Below are positions 53,036 through 61,255 of a stretch of 64,000 nt of DNA, piece after piece. The position numbers and the translations under genes are program-made. Within the stretch, counting starts at the first letter, position 1. Each line of letters opens with the position of its first letter. Source of the DNA: Sulfurimonas marina (lineage in GTDB: Bacteria; Campylobacterota; Campylobacteria; Campylobacterales; Sulfurimonadaceae); NCBI RefSeq assembly GCF_014905095.1, contig NZ_CP041165.1:2046001-2110000 (forward strand), given 5' to 3'. Under the pieces are notes generated by a model, which did no database searches, was not told the DNA's origin, and saw nothing but the letters and a program-made list of their open reading frames with translations.

Positions 53036-55201
53036 CTACGAAGCTTTAACGATAAGTCCTTCATTAAGGGCTTGTTTGCTATACAACTCATGTTCCACAC
53101 GAACAACCGTATCTTCAATATTCTCTTTCTCTTTATAAAATGTCGTAGCATAATTTGACGCTGTTTTAATCGATGACTGTAACTTGCTTATGATTATCTC
53201 TAAATCATCTTTAGATACATTTTTCAAAACCAGTGCATACTTTTTCTTATCCCATTTAATAATAAGGTCATCGTCTCTTAAGAGTTTTTGCAGTGTTTTT
53301 GCAACTTTTACAACCGTGGCATCATCCACTTCCACACCGCAAAGTTCCAACATAACAAAGGCAAAATTTGTATCTGTTTTTCTCTGATACTTCACTACCA
53401 TTTCCATCTTCTCATAAAAATAACTTTTGTTATACAGACCCGTCAGACGGTCTGTCACTTTCAGCTTCTCATAGTTCTCAATGTAACGCTTTCTTTTCTC
53501 TTTTTTCATACGGGAATTATCTGCGATAATAAACCCCTCAACCACACCGAAAAGCCCTTCGTTTACACTAAAATCAAAAAAGCGTACAGCCCCCTCTTCA
53601 TAAAGTTCCGTATATTGTTTAAAAAGTGTAGGGACAGATGTACCGAGATCTTTAAGATACTTTTTGAGCACTGTAAACCCGTCTTTATATGAGAGTTCTT
53701 TAAAAAGTTCGTCAAACTCCTCTTTATCCTCATCCGACATCACATAAGGATTTTTTGCCTCCATCATATGACTTGTACAGGCAAAGTGTTTTGAGTAAAA
53801 ATAAACAAGTGCCGCTACCGCTTTTTTTGGAGTATCTGCATTGATCGTTACCGTACCGTAAGTATGTTTTATCTTTGGATTGTGTGCGAGATACGCGCCC
53901 ACTCCCTGCCAAAGATTATCTAACGCTCTCGTACTCCAATATTTGGGCTGCACAAAGCTGCGTCCCAGTTCTACTGAATTGCCGCAATACTCTTGAAAAT
54001 CCTCACTGAATGTACAAAGATTGTATGTGTAAAGCCCGGCACGACCTTTGTCTTTGATAATATCTTCACACTCACCGATTCTATATGCACCCACAATCTC
54101 CAGCTCATCGTTGTCCCAAAGGATCAGATGTTTGTAGTATTCATCGTAGAGATCGTTGTCGTGTGAGAGTCCCGTTCCTCCGCCAATCGCACGAAATGAG
54201 ATCTCACGCACACGTCCAAGCTCACGTAAAAGAAATGGGGAATTTTTCGCATCTGCTAAAATAATAGACTTGCCGTCAGCAGTATCTCCTAGATACTCCG
54301 CTCTTTGTACCTCGTCTTTGAGCATCTTTTTATTTTTCGGAGCCCCTATTGTGATCTCTGTTTTTAAGATATCCCCTTTATTACTCTCCAGTGTATAGAG
54401 GTGCTGATAAAACATCTTTACATACTCATCTACAGTCACCTCTTTATTTGCAAACGACTCAGGCGGGATCACCTTTCCGATCGTAAAACAAAGCGGCTTT
54501 TGTTTTGAAGCATTTACAAACTCTTTCATCAGTAGCAGAGCCGATATTTTATTCGGCAAAAGAAGTGAAGCAAGATAAAAAGGGAATGAGTTTCTCCCTT
54601 TAATTTTGATTGGAAGTATAGGTGTTTTTGTTTTTTGTGCGATTTTAAAAAAGCTTGCTTTCCAGTCATCATCTTTAAGCCCTTTTACAAATGAAAAACG
54701 GTTCACATATCCCGCGGGAAAAATGATCACGGCCTCCTCATTCTCTAGCGCTTCGTGAATAGCTTTTAAACTCCCTTTTGTAATTCCCCCTGTAACGTCA
54801 ACCGGAATCCCCCAGCCAAACCCTTTTGAGATCTCGTACATCATAGAGTTGATAAGCAGTTTTACCGTTTTGTTCTCTCTGGCATTTGCGATCAGCTGTA
54901 CTAGTGAAAACGAATCCTGCATCCCTGTAGGATGGTTTGCAATCACTAAAAGCCTACCCGTTGCAGGGATATTTTTCAACTCTTGAGGCTTGGCAGTATA
55001 GGTGATCCCAAGCCCATCTAAAAGATTGTCTGTAAAATCAAGACCCCTTAGATGCTCTTTGCCTCTGTCTATCTCGTTTAAACGCTTCTCACAAAACAGT
55101 TTTTGCAAACTACTTATAGTTAATTTTCTCGCCCAACTCGGTAACGTTTTCATCTGTTTTGAAAGGTTTACATCAACCAATCTTTGTACATCCATTATCA
55201 T
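53036..55201 (-). CDS. PlsC-like acyltransferase fused to GNAT-like acyltransferase and degenerate GGDEF
   Basis: This 721 aa protein has three parts. An N-terminal lysophospholipid acyltransferase domain (about 60-265) has the catalytic NHPTGMQD and VIFPAGYVNRF. A middle OlsB/hemolysin-like GNAT domain (about 300-470, REISFRAIGGG, ELGRSFVQPKYW) is the type that acylates ornithine or similar amines. A C-terminal GGDEF-fold domain (about 585-715) starts TDRLTGLYNKSYF, but its active site reads WDKKKYALVL instead of RxGGDEF. It should make a two-chain aminolipid, with the dead GGDEF as a regulatory or nucleotide-binding unit. Start ATGA overlaps the stop of the MMPL transporter. Confidence 0.85.
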   Translation of the reverse strand: MIMDVQRLVDVNLSKQMKTLPSWARKLTISSLQKLFCEKRLNEIDRGKEHLRGLDFTDNLLDGLGITYTAKPQELKNIPATGRLLVIANHPTGMQDSFSLVQLIANARENKTVKLLINSMMYEISKGFGWGIPVDVTGGITKGSLKAIHEALENEEAVIIFPAGYVNRFSFVKGLKDDDWKASFFKIAQKTKTPILPIKIKGRNSFPFYLASLLLPNKISALLLMKEFVNASKQKPLCFTIGKVIPPESFANKEVTVDEYVKMFYQHLYTLESNKGDILKTEITIGAPKNKKMLKDEVQRAEYLGDTADGKSIILADAKNSPFLLRELGRVREISFRAIGGGTGLSHDNDLYDEYYKHLILWDNDELEIVGAYRIGECEDIIKDKGRAGLYTYNLCTFSEDFQEYCGNSVELGRSFVQPKYWSTRALDNLWQGVGAYLAHNPKIKHTYGTVTINADTPKKAVAALVYFYSKHFACTSHMMEAKNPYVMSDEDKEEFDELFKELSYKDGFTVLKKYLKDLGTSVPTLFKQYTELYEEGAVRFFDFSVNEGLFGVVEGFIIADNSRMKKEKRKRYIENYEKLKVTDRLTGLYNKSYFYEKMEMVVKYQRKTDTNFAFVMLELCGVEVDDATVVKVAKTLQKLLRDDDLIIKWDKKKYALVLKNVSKDDLEIIISKLQSSIKTASNYATTFYKEKENIEDTVVRVEHELYSKQALNEGLIVKAS

Positions 55202-57504
55202 TGTTTCACCTCACACAAAAAACTTCTCTTTTTCCCATCATATCTGCTTAAAATTGCCGGCAGCATCACAAGATCTACTACCACTGCAATCACAAGGGCA
55301 ATGGCGGTAATAATTCCAAAATTAACATTTGGCATAAACTGCGAAAGACTAAAAATAGCAAATGCCAGACTCAGCACTATCGTCGTAAACACAATTGCCA
55401 AACCGGCAAACTCAATCGTATAAGCAAGTGCACCTAGAAAATCCATCCCTTTTTCTCTGGCCTCTTTGTACTTTATAAGAAAATGGATAGTATCATCTAC
55501 CGCCACACCGATGATAATGGCACCTGAGATTGCCACTCCAATATCTATGCTCATCCCAAGCCAGCCCATCACTCCTATAACAAGTACAATAGGTAAGACA
55601 TTTGGGATGATAAAAAGCGGAATCATACGGATATTTCTAAATATTAGCAGCATTACAAACGAGACAACCGCGATCGCTAAAACAATAGACTCCACAAGCG
55701 TAGCGGTTACATCATGCTGCATATGTGCGAACATCGCCGTCTGCCCGTTTACCTCTGCAGAGTATGGTGTGTTTTTCCACCACTCCTCTGCCCATCTTAT
55801 CATCTCCAAGTCAAGCGAAGTATCCACTACGTTTAAAGAAGCGGTCACACGCAGACGCTGTTCATCTACATCCATCTTGTCATTTATCTCCATCCCTTGC
55901 GGCAATGAGAGTGAATACAGAAGTAGGTACTGTGCGATCAGGTTTTGATTGTTTGGAATCTGTTTACTCCCCTGCATCACATCATTAAACTTCTTTACCA
56001 CATCAACCAGTGAAGAGATATGTCTTACATCAGCATATCTTTTTTGAAACTCATTTGAAAACTGCTCAACTTTTTTCATAAATACGGGGTCTTTGATCCC
56101 GTCTTTCTTTTTAGAATCTACCACGATCTCATATGCCATAGGACCTGTAAGTTTTTCCTCTATAAAATGGATCGTTTGTTTGAAAACCACATCGTCACGT
56201 AAATATCTGATCGTATTGGAATCAACTCTCAGCTGGGAGATTCCCACACCTATAAGGACAAATATAAAAAGAGTAATTGTTAAAATCTGCAGATCGTATC
56301 TACGGATAAATCTCGCATAGTTTTGGGCAAAACTTCCCAGTTTTTTCTCTTTTTTTGTAACCTTTTTCACTTTTACTTTCGGGTTAATGATAGCTAGAAC
56401 TGCAGGGACAAAAAATATCGTAATCACAAACGCTAAAAGTGCGGCATTTGCAGTCGCTATCCCTAAAGTTTTTATGGGTACGATCTCTGAAATCGCCAAA
56501 GAGCCAAAACCAATGGCAGTTGTGATTGATGTTAAAAAAGTTGGTAAAAAGTTTTTCTCTAGAGTATAAAATATAGCCTCTTCATTATCTAGCTTTTGAC
56601 GTCGCCCCAGTAAATATATCCAGTAAAGGTGCATCGCATCGGCTATCCCGATTGCTATGATAAATATAGGCATATTTGCCGTAAAGTTATTAAGTTTAAA
56701 CCCAAGCAGTATCTGGATAGAGAGAACTGTCACAAATGTAAAAACAACAACCGCTATACTTAAAAGTACCCCTGAGATACGTTTAAATATAACCCATAAA
56801 AGGATCATCGCAATAAGAATTGCTAAAGGGGTATATGTTGTCGCATCGTGTTTGCCGAGTGAACTAAAAGTGGCATTAAGCGGCGGACCGCCTGCCAAAC
56901 GGAAATGAAAACCTGTTTTTTCACTCTCCTCTTCTACATAACCGCTTACTAAATCGTAGATAATCTTTGAAGAACCGAAATACTGGCTTGCTTTAGGTGT
57001 CAGGCGCCCCACAATCATTGTTGTCGTAGCATCACCGTTTATCAGTTTTCCAAGAAGCATATCCTCTTTAAGGGCTATACCCTTTTTCTCTTGGAGCTGC
57101 TGCAAAGACAGGAGATCGAGATCTTCAATAAAATTCTCGATCACAATCTCGTCTGGATACTCTTGATCTTTATGGATATACTGATAGTTTGTAAGTGAAT
57201 CTACACGGGCAATAAAACGGGTCTCCCAAAGCATCTGTGTCAGTCTCTCAATAGAAGCCAAGGCCTTTTTGTTAAAGATACCCTTTTCATCTTCTAAAAT
57301 AATTACAATCGAGTCATCGTTTCCAAAAACCGAGCGAAACTTGTCAAACTTTTGCAGAGCTTCAGAGTCTTTTCCAAACCAGATGCGGTACGAACCGTCA
57401 AACTGTACGTTTTTAAGCTGATAGCCGAGTATAATCGTTAAAAGAGGTATGAGAATAACAATCCACCAACGGAACCTGATAATATTTTCGACAAAGCGCT
57501 TCAT
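55198..57504 (-). CDS. MMPL/RND-superfamily lipid-type transporter
   Basis: This 768 aa protein has twelve membrane segments in the 1+5+1+5 RND plan, with two periplasmic loops (about 35-210 and 420-580). Repeated segments IAIGIADAMHLYWIYLL (first half) and GVAVDDTIHFLIKYKEA (second half) are the TM4 and TM10 regions that carry proton-relay residues in MMPL-type pumps. Relatives export lipids or hopanoids to the outer membrane. Neighbours (LolA-like protein, barrel, acyltransferase) support lipid export. Confidence 0.9.
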   Translation of the reverse strand: MKRFVENIIRFRWWIVILIPLLTIILGYQLKNVQFDGSYRIWFGKDSEALQKFDKFRSVFGNDDSIVIILEDEKGIFNKKALASIERLTQMLWETRFIARVDSLTNYQYIHKDQEYPDEIVIENFIEDLDLLSLQQLQEKKGIALKEDMLLGKLINGDATTTMIVGRLTPKASQYFGSSKIIYDLVSGYVEEESEKTGFHFRLAGGPPLNATFSSLGKHDATTYTPLAILIAMILLWVIFKRISGVLLSIAVVVFTFVTVLSIQILLGFKLNNFTANMPIFIIAIGIADAMHLYWIYLLGRRQKLDNEEAIFYTLEKNFLPTFLTSITTAIGFGSLAISEIVPIKTLGIATANAALLAFVITIFFVPAVLAIINPKVKVKKVTKKEKKLGSFAQNYARFIRRYDLQILTITLFIFVLIGVGISQLRVDSNTIRYLRDDVVFKQTIHFIEEKLTGPMAYEIVVDSKKKDGIKDPVFMKKVEQFSNEFQKRYADVRHISSLVDVVKKFNDVMQGSKQIPNNQNLIAQYLLLYSLSLPQGMEINDKMDVDEQRLRVTASLNVVDTSLDLEMIRWAEEWWKNTPYSAEVNGQTAMFAHMQHDVTATLVESIVLAIAVVSFVMLLIFRNIRMIPLFIIPNVLPIVLVIGVMGWLGMSIDIGVAISGAIIIGVAVDDTIHFLIKYKEAREKGMDFLGALAYTIEFAGLAIVFTTIVLSLAFAIFSLSQFMPNVNFGIITAIALVIAVVVDLVMLPAILSRYDGKKRSFLCEVKQ

Positions 57505-59085
57505 CTAAAAATAGTACCCCGCTTTCACACTCATACGCTTTTGTTTCCCCATACGTTTAAGAGCTGTTTCGTAAGTATCTGATGGCTCACTCTGACGGTA
57601 ATCGAGATGGAGTTTAAAAATATCGTTGATTCTGCTCTCATATTTTATGTAGTAGACCTGCTCGTCATACTCAAGGTCAAAGATAGCTCCGCCTACAATA
57701 CTTGCATCGTTTCCTTCGTTAAAACTGTATCTTGCACCAATAAAAAGATCGTTTTGAAACACTTCAAAAAGTTCTATATCAGTGTAGGTATCACTCTGCA
57801 GGGTACCGTATCTGTAGTACTCCGCTAAAACTCCCAGATCCGCCTCTTTATAAACCTGCGTGAACGTGTGCTCAACACCTAGTCCAAGATGATAATAATC
57901 AGAGATCAGCTCCTGATCCAAAACATCCGCATACACCGCTTCAAGTTTATACAAAGTAGAGTCAACCACAAGAGTGTTATATGTTATAAACTTATTCACA
58001 TAGTAAGCATTCTCATACACCTTGTACTCAGGTGCAACCGGAGCATTGTAAAAACGCTGAGAATCATACCCGTGTTCAAAAATGATCGAATAATCTAGTG
58101 CATACTCACCATCCCCGCTTCCTGAGTATTTAAAGTAGATACTCGGGCTGTTTTGAGATTTTGTAGTTTGCAGATCACTCTCATACGTAATCAGCTGATT
58201 TGTAAAAGGGTAATATACATACGGATATGCAGGCATAGCTCTATTCTCTTCGTAAAACTTTACGATCGCAGAAATCTCGGCATCGTCGCTGTAGTATGTA
58301 TATGCCATATTCCAAGAACCCATTTTGTCATTTTCAGTCGGATCGGAGCGGAAATCTCTAAGATTAAAGACGTCTGTAATATTTTTGACCTCCAAAGCAC
58401 CCCAGAACCTGATATTTTTCCCGAAAAAAAGTTGTGAATTTTCAAAATCGTATGCAGCGTATAACTCTTTTACGCGAAGGTAACTTCTATCGTTATGTGC
58501 CTCACTTGCTTTTAGATCATAATAATCTTGTTGTCCGCGCAGTTTCATAAATGCCTTGAAACTCTCTTTATTGTACGCCGCTTCAAGTTCCGCCGAGGCG
58601 GTATAGTTATTTGCATGTTTCCCTGAAGGTCTTGTGATATATGTTTGCGCTGCTAAATTCACATGCCCTTGAAACGTCATATCATCTAAAAATGAGCCCT
58701 GCTCAAGTTCCGGGAACTCTTCTGCTTCATCCTCTTTCGTAGCGTTAAGATCTGCCTCTGTCTCTTGTTTCTCTATAGCGGCAGCAATCGATCTCTTCGG
58801 TGCAAAACGGTACTTGTAGGTTGTAACAACCATAGACTGTTTAAACTTTTTTTGAAAAACCTTTTGCTCTTTTTTCGCCTCGCCGTATTTTTCAAAACAG
58901 CCACATCTCACTGCATTGACATGGGAAAATTCAAACAGTTTACAACTGTTAGGATATTTATCTGCTTCAAACTCATAAGAGCTTTTTTGCGGTACGTAAC
59001 TCAGAAGCTGCACCGAATAACAAGTCTCTTTATCTTTTGCAGCCAAAGCCGTAATGATCAATAAAAATAGAACTAAAATACGCAT
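57505..59085 (-). CDS. SPOR-like domain plus outer-membrane beta-barrel protein
   Basis: This 526 aa protein has a signal peptide (about 1-15) and an N-terminal region resembling a SPOR fold (CYSVQLLSYVPQKSSYEF, then FKQSMVVTTYKYRF). An acidic linker leads to a long beta-barrel-like C-terminal part (about 130-526) of alternating aromatic strands ending with SVKAGYYF, a typical C-terminal Phe. It lies immediately after the LolA-like gene (8 nt gap) and before the MMPL transporter (0 nt gap). An outer-membrane component of the transporter system is the natural inference; exact family not recognised. Confidence 0.75.
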   Translation of the reverse strand: MRILVLFLLIITALAAKDKETCYSVQLLSYVPQKSSYEFEADKYPNSCKLFEFSHVNAVRCGCFEKYGEAKKEQKVFQKKFKQSMVVTTYKYRFAPKRSIAAAIEKQETEADLNATKEDEAEEFPELEQGSFLDDMTFQGHVNLAAQTYITRPSGKHANNYTASAELEAAYNKESFKAFMKLRGQQDYYDLKASEAHNDRSYLRVKELYAAYDFENSQLFFGKNIRFWGALEVKNITDVFNLRDFRSDPTENDKMGSWNMAYTYYSDDAEISAIVKFYEENRAMPAYPYVYYPFTNQLITYESDLQTTKSQNSPSIYFKYSGSGDGEYALDYSIIFEHGYDSQRFYNAPVAPEYKVYENAYYVNKFITYNTLVVDSTLYKLEAVYADVLDQELISDYYHLGLGVEHTFTQVYKEADLGVLAEYYRYGTLQSDTYTDIELFEVFQNDLFIGARYSFNEGNDASIVGGAIFDLEYDEQVYYIKYESRINDIFKLHLDYRQSEPSDTYETALKRMGKQKRMSVKAGYYF

Positions 59086-59093
59086 AAAAACTC

Positions 59094-59855
59094 TTATAGG
59101 CGATTGTTCTTAAGAACGCGTTTATGAAAGTCTCTTGGCTTGAGCCCTGTTTTAATCTTCTCGTTTTTCCAAACTAACAGTGTCTTTTTATCGTTTTGGT
59201 GGTTGATCATAGTCATTTTTCCGACTCTCCACACACCCGATATCTTTTTATAGTTTTCAAAAAGTGCAGTTTTTAAAAGCTCATGCTTTCGATCGTAATA
59301 GTCAACTTTTTTGATAAGAAACGTTTTTGGATCAACCCATGAGACCTGCTTTGTATAGCCTGAGTATTTACTTTTAGGTTTTCTCTGCACCTCATACATC
59401 TTTTTCCCATCAAGTGTAACGAGCTTTGCGTCCCCCTTAAAGATAAACTTATCGATACTAAAAGAGCTTAAGTCCTCATAGGAAAATTCACTCCCCATAA
59501 ATGAGCCCGATTTACTCTTGGATGCTATACGCTTCACACGTTTAAGAGCCGGGAGATAGAGCCACTGATCGTCATCTTTATTTACGTGTTCATAGTTTAA
59601 GAACTTCGTCCCTTTGACATCGGCAGGTGAAAGGAAAGTCATCAAAGACTTGTCCCCCGAATCGTTTTCAAGTACGATCATCTTCATTTTGCGCTCACGC
59701 TTTTGAGCACTTGCATTGATTAAAGTCATAGTCATCTCAGAAGATGAGTCTTTAAATCCACTCATTGCAGCTTCACTCTTTTTAGCTACATCCAAGTTGC
59801 TTATAGCCAATACATTAATCGACAACATACCTAAAACTATCAGTTTTTTCACCAT
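59094..59855 (-). CDS. Outer-membrane lipoprotein-sorting (LolA-like) protein
   Basis: This protein of about 253 aa has a signal peptide and the LolA-superfamily fold of COG2834-type proteins (SSEMTMTLINASAQKRERKM, DQWLYLPALKRVKRIAS, GSFMGSEFSYEDLSSF). Such proteins accompany MMPL/RND transporters and probably carry lipid through the periplasm. I take the ATG at 59855, 9 nt after AGGGG; the ATG at 59864 touches the binding site. It is the first gene of the four-gene operon. Confidence 0.85.
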   Translation of the reverse strand: MVKKLIVLGMLSINVLAISNLDVAKKSEAAMSGFKDSSSEMTMTLINASAQKRERKMKMIVLENDSGDKSLMTFLSPADVKGTKFLNYEHVNKDDDQWLYLPALKRVKRIASKSKSGSFMGSEFSYEDLSSFSIDKFIFKGDAKLVTLDGKKMYEVQRKPKSKYSGYTKQVSWVDPKTFLIKKVDYYDRKHELLKTALFENYKKISGVWRVGKMTMINHQNDKKTLLVWKNEKIKTGLKPRDFHKRVLKNNRL

Positions 59856-60044
59856 AAAAAACATCCCCTATTAAAAAGTGAGTCAATGGTATCATCATGA
59901 AAATTGTATGAAACTTAATTAGTATCAAAAATTAGAAAAAATTATGATAACTTTGTGATATGTTTCCTTTTTGACATTATTTTTTCTTATATTATAATCC
60001 CTAATAATGTTTCTTATATCGTCTCTTGATAACTCTTTTATATT

Positions 60045-60059
60045 TGATAGTAATTATCA
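60045..60059. promoter_or_regulatory. Fur-type 7-1-7 box 1, upstream of the EAL gene
   Basis: TGATAGTAATTATCA matches the 7-1-7 Fur consensus (TGATAATnATTATCA) at 13 of 14 defined positions. A TATAAT begins 2 nt downstream (60061-60066), so a bound repressor would block the promoter. The 59865-60130 gap holds no gene. Confidence 0.65.
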
Positions 60060-60096
60060 TTATAATATATTTTAAAGGTATAAAGGGCTAGTATTA

Positions 60097-60111
60097 TGAT
60101 ATCAATTATCA
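60097..60111. promoter_or_regulatory. Fur-type 7-1-7 box 2, just before the EAL ribosome binding site
   Basis: TGATATCAATTATCA has a perfect right half-site and 5 of 7 in the left. It lies 8 nt before AAGGAG and 20 nt before the ATG. An identical 15-mer is at 60897-60911. Confidence 0.6.
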
Positions 60112-60130
60112 AAATACTAAGGAGTTACCT

Positions 60131-60853
60131 ATGAAAACAAACCTCACGCTCCCCCTTTCTATCATCTTAAATGAGAGTTACGGAGCTGCTTATGAGCCTA
60201 TTATATCTCTTGATACAATGGAGATTTACGGCTATGAAGCTTTAAGCCGTTTTCGTCATGAAAACAAAAATGTACCTCCCGATCAGTTCTTTAATGCGAT
60301 CCATGACGATACGGAAACGTTTTTCCATTTTGAATCGATACTAAAACGTTTTCAACTCGATAATCGTCCCAAAGGATACAGACTATTTCTCAATCTTGAT
60401 CCCCACGTAGTTTTAAACAACGATCATGTAGAGTACTGGGTACGCCTTTTTACGACACACGCAGATATAGAACTGGAGATCATAGAGAACTCGCACGATC
60501 ACAATTTGCCTCTTATAGAGGAGTTTATGGGTTGGATGGACCAACACAACATCTCTTATGCCTACGATGATTTTTTAAAACCTAACACACTCTTTTTTAC
60601 CTCTTTGTTTCACAGGGCAAAAACTATCAAGCTTGATCTTGACGTGATCAATAAGATCAAAAAAGATTATGCCTACATAGATGTAGCCAAAGGGATTGTA
60701 AACTATGTAAGAAGCTCAAAACGTTTGAGTCTGCTCGAAGGGATAGAGACAAAAGAGGATCTTGAGATCGCCAAAGAGCTGGGAGTTGATCTGATTCAAG
60801 GGTACTATTTTCAAGATCAGTTTATCAAAAAATGGCATCAAGATATTAATTGA
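60131..60853 (+). CDS. Stand-alone EAL-domain cyclic di-GMP phosphodiesterase
   Basis: This 240 aa protein is an EAL domain with no sensor part. Catalytic elements appear intact: YGYEALSRF (EAL), LFLNLDP (Asn), ELEIIENS (Glu), YAYDDF (Asp pair), IKLDLD (Lys), LLEGIETKEDL (Glu) and QGYYF (Gln). It should hydrolyse cyclic di-GMP. AAGGAG lies 6 nt before the ATG. Two Fur-type boxes lie upstream, so expression is probably raised by iron limitation, or controlled by another Fur-family protein. Confidence 0.9.
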   Translation: MKTNLTLPLSIILNESYGAAYEPIISLDTMEIYGYEALSRFRHENKNVPPDQFFNAIHDDTETFFHFESILKRFQLDNRPKGYRLFLNLDPHVVLNNDHVEYWVRLFTTHADIELEIIENSHDHNLPLIEEFMGWMDQHNISYAYDDFLKPNTLFFTSLFHRAKTIKLDLDVINKIKKDYAYIDVAKGIVNYVRSSKRLSLLEGIETKEDLEIAKELGVDLIQGYYFQDQFIKKWHQDIN

Positions 60854-60865
60854 TAATGAATATCA
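60851..60865. promoter_or_regulatory. Fur-type 7-1-7 box 3, at the EAL stop codon
   Basis: TGATAATGAATATCA has a perfect left half-site and 6 of 7 in the right. It begins exactly at the TGA stop of the EAL gene and faces the next short ORF. Confidence 0.6.
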
Positions 60866-60896
60866 ATTCTATTTAAGCTTTCTTTCGTTACAATTT

Positions 60897-60911
60897 TGAT
60901 ATCAATTATCA
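60897..60911. promoter_or_regulatory. Fur-type 7-1-7 box 4, before the 18-codon ORF
   Basis: TGATATCAATTATCA, an exact copy of box 2, ends 13 nt before the ATG at 60925 and 2 nt before AAGGAA. The reuse of an identical box next to a second start codon suggests shared regulation. Confidence 0.6.
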
Positions 60912-60924
60912 ATAAGGAAAGAAA

Positions 60925-60981
60925 ATGTTTGAAATAGAAAATAAAAAAAACATTGTAAAACTTAGTGGCAAACCTTGCTAA
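60925..60981 (+). CDS. 18-codon ORF under a Fur-type box, ending in Cys
   Basis: ATG at 60925 with AAGGAA 5 nt upstream opens a frame MFEIENKKNIVKLSGKPC and stops at TAA. It may be a leader peptide, a true micro-peptide, or a remnant of a longer gene. An AGGAGG at 61010-61015 with no nearby ATG follows it, and a startless open frame runs 61064-61264, which gives some support to decay of an older gene. Confidence 0.35.
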   Translation: MFEIENKKNIVKLSGKPC

Positions 60982-61077
60982 ATAAAACTTTATTGTAACA
61001 ACTTAAAAAAGGAGGTTATATATATTAAAAAACTAATGATAAATACAAGAGTGACATACATGAAGATTTTTATGTCA

Positions 61078-61130
61078 TGGCATCTATTTTTATGAAGGTT
61101 GTTTTGCTCAGAAACATCAAATAGATGCCA
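61078..61130. repeat. 12-bp inverted repeat in the Fur-box intergenic region
   Basis: TGGCATCTATTT (61078-61089) pairs perfectly with AAATAGATGCCA (61119-61130) across a 29-nt loop. In a transcript started near the Fur-type boxes it would form a long stem upstream of the terminator-like hairpin at 61209-61240. The rest of 60982-61255 holds no gene I can support. Confidence 0.45.
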
Positions 61131-61208
61131 AATCAGTTATAAACGCGGCTATTTCTCCTAAAATACATAGTCAAAATTTAGTTAATAAAATTCAAAAAAT
61201 TCAAGGCT

Positions 61209-61240
61209 ATTTGCATACCTCTCATACAAGGTATGCAAAT
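61209..61240. terminator. Strong hairpin before the Fur-like gene stop
   Basis: ATTTGCATACCT and AGGTATGCAAAT form a perfect 12-bp stem with loop CTCATACA. CTTTTCTC follows on the plus strand. It lies 15 nt from the stop of the convergent Fur-like gene and likely ends transcripts from both sides. Confidence 0.65.
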
Positions 61241-61255
61241 CTTTTCTCACTTTAT

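Noticed and set aside
53020-53046. Terminator after the acyltransferase fusion
   Set aside because: A short TTCGT/ACGAA stem overlaps the stop, but on the coding strand it is followed by a run of A, not T.
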